This document shows, piece after piece, positions 49,142 to 55,558 of a DNA stretch of 64,000 nt. The stretch's first letter is position 1. Each line of letters opens with the position of its first letter. A program made the position numbers and the translations under genes. This DNA is from Streptomyces sp. TRM64462 (lineage in GTDB: Bacteria > Actinomycetota > Actinomycetes > Streptomycetales > Streptomycetaceae): the NCBI RefSeq assembly GCF_013362995.1, contig NZ_JABWDV010000394.1, forward strand, positions 62,001 to 126,000, given 5' to 3'. Under the pieces are notes generated by a model, which was given only the letters and a program-made list of their open reading frames with translations, ran no database searches and was not told the origin of the DNA.

Positions 49142-49253
49142 CGTGCGCGCCGCTCCCCGTTCCCGCTGTCCGTGCTGTCCGTGCTGTCCGTGCTGCCCGT
49201 CTGTACGTGCTGCTCGTCTGTCCGTGCTGCCCGTGTGTGCTGCGCTGCTGTCG

Positions 49254-49805
49254 TCAGCTCTGGTGCGACTCGTAGTGCGCGACCGCGTCCGCGGTGCGCC
49301 CGGCGCCGTACACCCGGAGGAACTCTGCCAGTTCCGGATGCGTGGGGGCGAGGGAGTCGGCGGCGTCGATGATGTCGCCGGCGGCCGCGACGGACCGCAG
49401 CAGCGACTGGATCTCGCGGACCACGCGGCGGACCGTCGGCGCGCCGGTGCTGCTGCCGGTCTGGCTGGAGGCGGTCAGGACGGAGCCGCCCTGCGACTTC
49501 TTGATCTCCTCCATGCGGTCGGTCGCCTCGACCGCGCTGACGCTGCCGTCGGCGACCTGGCTCGCGAGCTCCTGGAGGGCCTGGACGCGCTGGACGACAG
49601 CCGGGTTGCCGATCTTGGCGCGCTGCCCGCTCATCAGCTGGGACAGCATCGGGGCGGACAGCCCCAGGACGCCGGCGAGGCGGGCCTGGTTCAGCCCCAG
49701 ATCGTCGATGAGCCTGCGGAAGAGCGCCCCCAAAGGCTCCCCGTACCAGCTGCGCTGGAGCTCTCTGGCTCTGGCGGTGGCTTCCTGCTGTGCTGCTGTG
49801 TCCAT
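49254..49805 (-). CDS. XRE-type helix-turn-helix regulator
   Basis: A 183-residue DNA-binding protein. The HTH is near residues 35-60 (LNQARLAGVLGLSAPMLSQL). The remainder is helical, with Ala/Ser linkers and a C-terminal part ending FLRVYGAGRTADAVAHYESHQS. ATG 49805 is chosen for its GGGGAGA; the frame stays open to 49853. It lies 112 bases before the kinase gene on the same strand, so they may be functionally linked. Confidence 0.82.
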   Translation of the reverse strand: MDTAAQQEATARARELQRSWYGEPLGALFRRLIDDLGLNQARLAGVLGLSAPMLSQLMSGQRAKIGNPAVVQRVQALQELASQVADGSVSAVEATDRMEEIKKSQGGSVLTASSQTGSSTGAPTVRRVVREIQSLLRSVAAAGDIIDAADSLAPTHPELAEFLRVYGAGRTADAVAHYESHQS

Positions 49806-49955
49806 TGCGTCTCCCCATCGCTTTGGTTCGCTGCTGCGAACCTCGCGGAGCATCTTACGGAGCGTGGTTGCTCACGGGGAGTCCCTATCATTTTGCGATG
49901 CACCCGGGGACACCCGGTACTCTGGTCTGCGACCACTCGGCGTCCGGGTGGTCAT

Positions 49956-50028
49956 GGGGCCTTAGCTCAGTTGGTAGAGCGCTGTCTTTGCATGGCAGAT
50001 GTCAGGGGTTCGACTCCCCTAGGCTCCA
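49956..50028 (+). tRNA. tRNA-Ala (anticodon TGC)
   Basis: A 73-base cloverleaf: acceptor GGGGCCT / AGGCTCC (one G-T), D-arm AGCTCAGTTGGTAGAGC, anticodon loop TTTGCAT, T-arm GGGGTTCGACTCCCC, discriminator A. No duplicated 3' end indicating an integrated element was seen downstream. Confidence 0.97.
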
Positions 50029-50330
50029 CCCCGTACACCCCTCCTGACCTGCGGAAACGCGGTTTGGAGGGGTGTTTTTCGTGTTGTTTGCGTCAACAGG
50101 GCAGGTGGTGGACGAGTGCCTGGACGGCTCGGAACACCCCGAGCTGTCGGCCGCCTCACAAGCCGAGCCCCGGCCCGCGGAGGCGAGAGCGGCGACGACG
50201 GGGGGCCATCGCCTGACGTATCCCCGGCCGGGCGGCGTGGACGCGGTCACGCCGAGCGTGCCGGCTCCGGCGTGAGCCGGGGACACTGGGGGCTTACACG
50301 TATGACGCGTTGAGGAGATGGGTTCGAACA
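50029..50330. other. Intergenic region after tRNA-Ala
   Basis: 302 bases. The first 50 hold a terminator: perfect 10-bp stem ACACCCCTCC / GGAGGGGTGT at 50035-50075 followed by TTTTC. Nothing else is recognisable; a GAGGAG at about 50312 may serve the next gene. Confidence 0.7.
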
Positions 50331-50924
50331 GTGGCAGGAGTGAGCAGGCCGACCACGCCCCCGCATGGACAGTCTGACGGTGGATCATCGGGCAGCCGTG
50401 ACGGTGACGGTGTGATGGTCGGGCTCTTCTGGATCGACCGGGACGGGTGCTGGCTCGGCGCCCCGCCCGGTAAGAAGGGCACGGGGGTACGGCTTACGGA
50501 CGAGGGGCTGGAAGCGGTCGGTGTCTCGCCCGCCGATCCCCTGGAGTGGACCCGGGTGGAGCGGGTGGTCGTGCCCGACGCGCCCGTACGCTCGGCGTTC
50601 CGGCGCGGCCTGAGTACGGCGGTGAGCGTGGCGACGGCAGCGGCCGGCTTCGGTGGGCCCGACGTCCCGCCGCAGATGACCGTGGAGGTCACGTACGCCG
50701 GCGGGGCCGGTGAGCACGCCGTCTCCTCGGCCGCCTGGCCGGCGTACACGGAGCGCGAGGTCGCGCTGTCGCACCGGCTGCTGGAACGCTTCGTGACGGG
50801 CGAGCTGAGCCCGTCGCTGCTCACCGACTGGTGGCGGTCGGTCGGTCCCGACGCCGACCCGAGGCCCGCCGAGCGGGAGGCGGTGCTGGAGTGGCTGCTG
50901 GACCCGGGGGACCGACAGGCCTGA
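50331..50924 (+). CDS. Conserved hypothetical protein
   Basis: A protein of about 197 residues of unknown function. After a disordered start, a compact region begins GVMVGLFWIDRDGCWLGAPP, continues with ADPLEWTRVERVVVPDAPV and ends PAEREAVLEWLLDPG. No membrane segment, metal site or known fold signature is obvious. The start is uncertain: GTG 50331 or ATG 50415 (MVGLFWIDRDG). Its stop is 7 bases from the end of the convergent biosynthetic locus, so it is the last core-type gene before the accessory region. Confidence 0.65.
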   Translation: MAGVSRPTTPPHGQSDGGSSGSRDGDGVMVGLFWIDRDGCWLGAPPGKKGTGVRLTDEGLEAVGVSPADPLEWTRVERVVVPDAPVRSAFRRGLSTAVSVATAAAGFGGPDVPPQMTVEVTYAGGAGEHAVSSAAWPAYTEREVALSHRLLERFVTGELSPSLLTDWWRSVGPDADPRPAEREAVLEWLLDPGDRQA

Positions 50925-50930
50925 GGGGCC

Positions 50931-52037
50931 TCAGGGGACCGAGGGGGATTGCCGCGGCGTGAAGGGGCAGGACCACTCGGGTTCCGTCATACGGCCGCTG
51001 TAGTGGCGGGCCTCGTCCCGGTAGGTGAGCAGGCTGGGGTTGGCGGAGCCGTGGAACGTGTGGTCGCGCTGCCGGATCTTCTTGCGGAGCTTGAAGAAGT
51101 CGCGGCCCAGGGCGTTGAACTGCAGGTGCGAGTTGAACACCAGGGCCGGCATGCCGAAGCGGCGGCTCGGCCGGGACGCGCCGGGGTGCAGGCCCACGAC
51201 GAAGAGCGGATGGCCCGCCACGGAGAACGCGAACCGTCTGGACGCGGGATCGGAGTCGTACAGGTCGCTCCACGCGTGGTGGCGGCTGTCCTCGTCGTGC
51301 ATGGTCTGCAGGTGGCGCCAGACCCGCTCCTCGAACGTCTCCTCCGTGATGTCCGGGAGCGAGTCGAAGGTCGCCACGAAGGACGTGAAGCTGCGAGGGG
51401 ACGGCTCGAAGGCGGCCAGGAACTCCGTGAGCCGGGTGAGGGTGTGCGCGGCGCCCTCCTCACCGCCCAGCTCTCCGCAGTGGTGGTGGACGAGCGACTC
51501 GCGGCGCACCGCCGCCTTCGCGCCCAGGCAGACGAAGTCGTCGCGGCCGACGAACTCCGCCAGCGCCTCGTACGGAGTGCGGCGCTCGCGGGACAGGACG
51601 CGGGCCGTGGAGACGGTGACCGGGCCGTCCGCCGCCGTGACCTCCACCTCCACGGTCGCCAGGGCGCCGTCCATGGCCTCGCGGGCCTGGACCAGGCGGG
51701 CCTCGGCCGTCAGGACGTCGCCGGACCGGATGGGGCGGAGGTGGCGGTAGTCCTGGGACAGGTGGACGGCCGACGTGTAGTCGTGGCCCAGCGGATGCCT
51801 GGCCAGGACCAGCGCCTCGGCCTGGGCGGCCAGGCGTACGGCGAACGTCGGGGGTGCGATCACGTCCGTGTGGCCCAGCGCCCGCGCCGCCTCCGGGCAG
51901 CGGTAGGCGGGGTTCGGGTCGCCGATGGCGTCGGCGAACTCCGCGATCCGCTCGCGCGTCACCTCGACGGGGCCCACGGTGTCGGCGGTCTGAGGAGGGT
52001 CGGCGGTCTGAGAGGGGTCAGCGGCCACGGAACCCAC
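50931..52037 (-). CDS. Fusion of HadA/MaoC-like hot-dog domain and YqcI/YcgG domain
   Basis: A 368-residue two-domain protein. Residues about 22-150 resemble the N-terminal MaoC (HadA-type) hot-dog fold of mycolate FAS-II dehydratases: VTRERIAEFADAIGDPNPAY, then the APPTF and HLSQDYRHLRPIRSGDVL strands. Residues about 165-362 are a YqcI/YcgG domain: SFTSFVATF, ERVWRHLQTMHDED, FSVAGHPLFVVGLHPGASRPS, ALVFNSHLQF, a GSANPSLL-like NP motif, and the terminal YSGRMTEPEWSCPF. HadA alone is usually the non-catalytic partner, so dehydration may need another subunit. YqcI/YcgG relatives include, to my knowledge, haem-dependent amino-acid N-hydroxylases such as DcsA. It is the last gene of the locus; its start overlaps the enoyl-reductase gene by 20 bases (GTG 52037 or 52028). 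Confidence 0.8.
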   Translation of the reverse strand: MGSVAADPSQTADPPQTADTVGPVEVTRERIAEFADAIGDPNPAYRCPEAARALGHTDVIAPPTFAVRLAAQAEALVLARHPLGHDYTSAVHLSQDYRHLRPIRSGDVLTAEARLVQAREAMDGALATVEVEVTAADGPVTVSTARVLSRERRTPYEALAEFVGRDDFVCLGAKAAVRRESLVHHHCGELGGEEGAAHTLTRLTEFLAAFEPSPRSFTSFVATFDSLPDITEETFEERVWRHLQTMHDEDSRHHAWSDLYDSDPASRRFAFSVAGHPLFVVGLHPGASRPSRRFGMPALVFNSHLQFNALGRDFFKLRKKIRQRDHTFHGSANPSLLTYRDEARHYSGRMTEPEWSCPFTPRQSPSVP

Positions 52038-52821
52038 CGTCCCCGATCGCGTGGGCGCCGCCGTCGACGTGCAGGATCTCCCCGGTCGTCGCCGGGAACC
52101 AGTCGGACAGCAGGGCCACGCAGGCCCGGCCCACCGGGTCGAAGTCCGTGGAGCGCCAGCCCAGCGGGGCGCGCCGGTCCCACTCGCCCTCCGACCCGGC
52201 CGGATCCGTCGCGTCGCCGTACGTGGCGAGGGCGGCGGGGGTACGGAGCGGGCCTGCGGCCACCAGGTTGACGCGGATGCCCCGCTCCCCCAGGTACGCC
52301 GCCAGGTAGCGGGCGCAGGCCTCCAGGCCCGCCTTGGCCACGCCCATCCAGTCGTAGCCCGACCAGACCTGGCGGGCGTCGAAGTCCAGGCCGACGACAG
52401 ACGTGCCCTTCGTCATGAGGGGGAGCAGCGCGGTGGTCAGGGCCTGGAGCGAGACCGTCGAGACCTCGAACGCGGTGGTCGCGTCCTGGCGGGACGTGCT
52501 CAGGAAGTTGCCGCCGAGCGCGCCGGGCGGGGCGAAGGCGACGGCGTGCAGGACGCCGTCGAGGTGGTCGACGTGTTCGCGGAGGCGGGCTTCGAGCGTG
52601 GCGAGGTGCTCGTCGTCCGTGACGTCCAGCTCGACGACCGGGGCGGGCCGCGGGAGGCGCTTGGCGATCCGTTCCACCAGGGAGAGGCGGCCGTAGCCGG
52701 TGAGGACGACCCTCGCTCCCTGCTCCTGGGCCGCGCGGGCCACGTGGAAGGCGATCGAACGGTCCGTCAGGACACCGGTGACCAGGATGGTCTTCCCTTC
52801 GAGGAGGCCGGGTCCGGCCAT
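52018..52821 (-). CDS. InhA-like enoyl-[acyl-carrier-protein] reductase
   Basis: A 267-residue SDR-type enoyl reductase that looks more like mycobacterial InhA than a typical FabI. It has the N-terminal ILVTGVLTDRSIAFHVARAA and VVLTGYGRLSLVERIAKRLP, a catalytic Tyr-x6-Lys in SGYDWMGVAKAGLEA, and RVNLVAAGPLRTPAA. It would reduce trans-2-enoyl thioesters with NADH in a dedicated acyl chain pathway. It could instead be a resistant duplicate of the housekeeping enzyme if the product targets fatty-acid synthesis. ATG 52821 overlaps the condensation-domain stop (ATGA). Confidence 0.9.
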   Translation of the reverse strand: MAGPGLLEGKTILVTGVLTDRSIAFHVARAAQEQGARVVLTGYGRLSLVERIAKRLPRPAPVVELDVTDDEHLATLEARLREHVDHLDGVLHAVAFAPPGALGGNFLSTSRQDATTAFEVSTVSLQALTTALLPLMTKGTSVVGLDFDARQVWSGYDWMGVAKAGLEACARYLAAYLGERGIRVNLVAAGPLRTPAALATYGDATDPAGSEGEWDRRAPLGWRSTDFDPVGRACVALLSDWFPATTGEILHVDGGAHAIGDGGFRGR

Positions 52822-54278
52822 CACGCGGCCTGCCTCTCCGGGATCTCCGCCGGTGCCGGTGCCCGTGCCGGTGTCTGTGTCGGTGCCGGCACTGGTGTCG
52901 GTGCGCCGGTGTGGGCGCGCAGGACCGTCACGGGGAAGTCGGGCTCGTGCGCGGCCGCCGTGACCACTTCCGCGAGGGTGTCCAGCAGCGGTTCCGGGGA
53001 CGGCAGGACGCGCGTGTCGTAGGTGAGCGTCACCTCCACGCTGTCCGGGCGGTCCATGTAGTAGTCGATCCAGACGGCCGCCGTGGACGGACCCGCGGGG
53101 CGCTCGTCCTGCCACAGCGTGGCGAGGAAGGCGCGGGACGCGGTCACCGCCTTCGTACCGGGGCCGAAGGGCAGCGGGCGCGCGGGAGGGAGGATGTTCA
53201 CGCCCACGTTGCGCGGCGCCAGCGGGGCGACCTCGCGGATGGAGCGCCCGTACGTGGCGGGTAGGGCCTCGTTGGCGCGGCAGTGCGCGGCGATCCAGTC
53301 GCCGACGGTCGCCGGCTCGGGGCTGGGCGGGAGCAGCACGCACGGCTCCACGAGCGGCCCGATGACCAGGACGTCCTCCTGCCGCGTATGGCCGTGCCGC
53401 AGGCTGAGCAGCGGCTGCGGGCCGTCCGACCACAGGCCGGCCGCCAGGGCGGTCGCGGCGAACAGGACCTCGGCGCGGCTCAGGCCGGTGCGGGCGACCG
53501 CCTCCGTCAGGTCGGCGGCCAGCCGCGCGGGCAGCGGACCGTCGAAGTGGCCGTCCCCGATGAAGGAGTCGGGCTGGTCGGGCCCCGCACCCGGCATGTG
53601 CATCCGCGGACCGGGGAGCGGATAGGGGGCGAGCAGGTCCTGCCACCCGGCGAGGCTCTCCTGACGGACCTCCTCGTCGGGCAGGTCCTCGACGAACGCC
53701 TCGAAGCCGCGCCCGCGCGGGGTGTAGTCGCCCGAGCGGTAGGCGCCGGCGACCGCGCGCGTCAGCAGGCCGAGCGCCCAGCCGTCCATGACCGAGTGGT
53801 CGAAGGCGAAGGCCAGGAGTTGTTCGTCGTCCTGCGGCGAGCGGAGGAGGCAGACGCGGCCCGCCGGGTCCTCCCGCAGGTCCGGCTTGTCGAACAGCAC
53901 CGGCGCCAGGACGGCCGCCGCCTCCGGGGCGAGGCGGCCGTCGGTCACCGTCGCCGGCACCTCGATGATCTCCAGCTTCAGGGGTGCCGGCTCGCGTCGT
54001 ACGAGGCGGGGGCCGGCGTCCGTCGCGCGGAGGCGCAGATGCAGGACGTCGGTGGCCAGCGTGACCCGTTCCACGGCGGCGGCCAGCCGCTCGGCGTCGA
54101 GGGGGCCGCGGATCCGGAACAGGTTCCACGGCTTGTCCGCCGGGTTCCTGCGCAGGTAGCCGTCGGCGTCCACCTCGCCGTTGGCGAGGCCGCGCACCGG
54201 CATGCCGTACGCGGGCAGGGTCGCCCTTTCGGTGTTCCTGTTCCTGTTCCTGTTCCTGTTCGTGGGGTCAGTGCTCAC
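52821..54278 (-). CDS. Free-standing condensation-domain protein
   Basis: A 485-residue protein of the NRPS condensation/acyltransferase superfamily with no attached carrier or adenylation domain. The catalytic motif HHxxxDG reads DHSVMDGW (near residue 160): the first His is Asp but the second, catalytic His and the Asp-Gly are kept. The latch-side motif region VGVNILPPARPLPFG and the C-terminal VEVTLTYDTRVLPSPEPLL are also present. It may form an amide or ester between carrier-bound intermediates, or act on a free amine or alcohol. The N-terminus holds an Asn-Arg dipeptide repeat from a hexanucleotide tract; the C-terminus is a Pro/Thr/Ala tail. GTG 54278 overlaps the ketosynthase stop by 11 bases. 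Confidence 0.82.
   Translation of the reverse strand: MSTDPTNRNRNRNRNTERATLPAYGMPVRGLANGEVDADGYLRRNPADKPWNLFRIRGPLDAERLAAAVERVTLATDVLHLRLRATDAGPRLVRREPAPLKLEIIEVPATVTDGRLAPEAAAVLAPVLFDKPDLREDPAGRVCLLRSPQDDEQLLAFAFDHSVMDGWALGLLTRAVAGAYRSGDYTPRGRGFEAFVEDLPDEEVRQESLAGWQDLLAPYPLPGPRMHMPGAGPDQPDSFIGDGHFDGPLPARLAADLTEAVARTGLSRAEVLFAATALAAGLWSDGPQPLLSLRHGHTRQEDVLVIGPLVEPCVLLPPSPEPATVGDWIAAHCRANEALPATYGRSIREVAPLAPRNVGVNILPPARPLPFGPGTKAVTASRAFLATLWQDERPAGPSTAAVWIDYYMDRPDSVEVTLTYDTRVLPSPEPLLDTLAEVVTAAAHEPDFPVTVLRAHTGAPTPVPAPTQTPARAPAPAEIPERQAA
54234..54261. repeat. Hexanucleotide repeat (GTTCCT)4.7
   Basis: Four full copies plus GTTC of GTTCCT, coding on the minus strand for Arg-Asn dipeptides near the start of the condensation-domain gene. 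Unit changes keep the reading frame, so length variation would be tolerated. Confidence 0.85.
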
Positions 54279-55548
54279 GGGTCGCCTCCCGGTGGGCGCG
54301 CAGGACGAGGACGGCGTTGTGGCCGCCGAAGCCGAAGGAGTTGCTCATCGCCACCTCGACCCGGTGCTCCTGCGCCTGGTGCGGCACGAAGTTCACGTCC
54401 TGGTCGATGGGGTCGTGGCAGTTGATCGTCGGCGGGACGACGGAGTTCCGGATGGCCAGGCCCGCGACGATGGCCTCGACGGCGCCCGCCGCGCCGATCA
54501 TGTGGCCGGTCATGGACTTCGTCGAGCTGATCGGTATGCGTTCCGTGTGGCTGCCGAAGACGGCGCGGATGGCGTCGAGTTCGGTCCGGTCGTTGGCCAC
54601 GGTGGACGTGCCGTGGGCGTTGATGTAGTCGACGTCGGCCGGCTGGAGCCCGGCGTCCGCGAGGGCCGCCGCCATGGCGGTACGGGCCCCCCGGCCCTCC
54701 GGGTGGGGTGCCGTCCAGTGGTGCGCGTCCGACGTGGAGGCGTAGCCGGCCAGCTCGGCCAGGATGGTCGCGCCCCGGGCCAGGGCGTGCTCCTCGGACT
54801 CCAGGACCAGCACGCCGGCGCCCGCGCTCATGACGAACCCGTCCCGGCCGGTGTCGAACGGGCGCGAGGCCTCCGCCGGAGCGTCGTTACGGGTGGACAG
54901 GGCGCGGGCGTTTCCGCTGCTGGCCAGGTCCAGTCGGTTGAGGATGTGCTCGGCGCCGCCCGCGACGGCCACGTCGGCCGTCCCGTACCGGATCCAGCGG
55001 GCCGCCTCGCCGATGGCGTCCGCGCCCGACGCGCAGGCCGTGCTGATCGCCCGCGTGGGCCCGGTCATTCCGTACTCGAAGCTGATCTCGCAGGCCGCGC
55101 TGTCGATGGCCCCGGTGATCTGGGCGAAGGGGCTCACCTTGCGCGGGCCCTGCTCGTCCAGGGTCCGTACGTGCTGGGCGTGGGACGCCATCGGGCCGTA
55201 GCCGCTGCCGATCAGGACACCTGCCCGCTGCCCCGTGTCCTCGTCGAGGACGAGGCCCGCCTGCCGCACCGCCTCGGCGGCGGCCGCGAAGGCGTACTGC
55301 GCGTAGGTGTCCATGCGCCGGGCCCGCGGCGGCTTCAGGTGCGCGGACGGGTCGAAGTCCTTGACCTCGCCGCCGAAGCGGGTGGTCAGATCCGTGGTGT
55401 CGACGCCGGTGAGCGGGGCGATGCCGCTCCGCCCCGCCGTCAGCGCGGACCAGGTCTCGTCGACGGACAGGCCGAGCGGGGTGACGGCGCCCCAGCCGGT
55501 GATCACGACCTTGCGGCCGCCGCCGGTCGTCGTGTGTGTGGTGGCCAC
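54268..55548 (-). CDS. Beta-ketoacyl-ACP synthase (FabF/KasA type)
   Basis: A 426-residue KAS II-type ketosynthase with the full Cys-His-His triad: nucleophile in STACASGADAIGEA (near 175), His in NAHGTSTVANDRTE (near 315) and His in STKSMTGHMIGAAGA (near 350). The C-terminal NSFGFGGHNAVLVLRA is canonical. It is a single condensing enzyme with no chain-length-factor partner visible, so it fits iterative FAS-II-like elongation, not aromatic polyketide synthesis. A role as target-resistant duplicate is also possible. The start is GTG 55548, after GAGGGGAAG, 10 bases past the ThDP-enzyme stop. Confidence 0.92.
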   Translation of the reverse strand: MATTHTTTGGGRKVVITGWGAVTPLGLSVDETWSALTAGRSGIAPLTGVDTTDLTTRFGGEVKDFDPSAHLKPPRARRMDTYAQYAFAAAAEAVRQAGLVLDEDTGQRAGVLIGSGYGPMASHAQHVRTLDEQGPRKVSPFAQITGAIDSAACEISFEYGMTGPTRAISTACASGADAIGEAARWIRYGTADVAVAGGAEHILNRLDLASSGNARALSTRNDAPAEASRPFDTGRDGFVMSAGAGVLVLESEEHALARGATILAELAGYASTSDAHHWTAPHPEGRGARTAMAAALADAGLQPADVDYINAHGTSTVANDRTELDAIRAVFGSHTERIPISSTKSMTGHMIGAAGAVEAIVAGLAIRNSVVPPTINCHDPIDQDVNFVPHQAQEHRVEVAMSNSFGFGGHNAVLVLRAHREATREH

Positions 55549-55558
55549 TGTCTTCCCC

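Noticed and set aside
49956..50330. Possible att site of an integrative element at tRNA-Ala
   Set aside because: No integrase and no second copy of the tRNA 3' end was found within the window.
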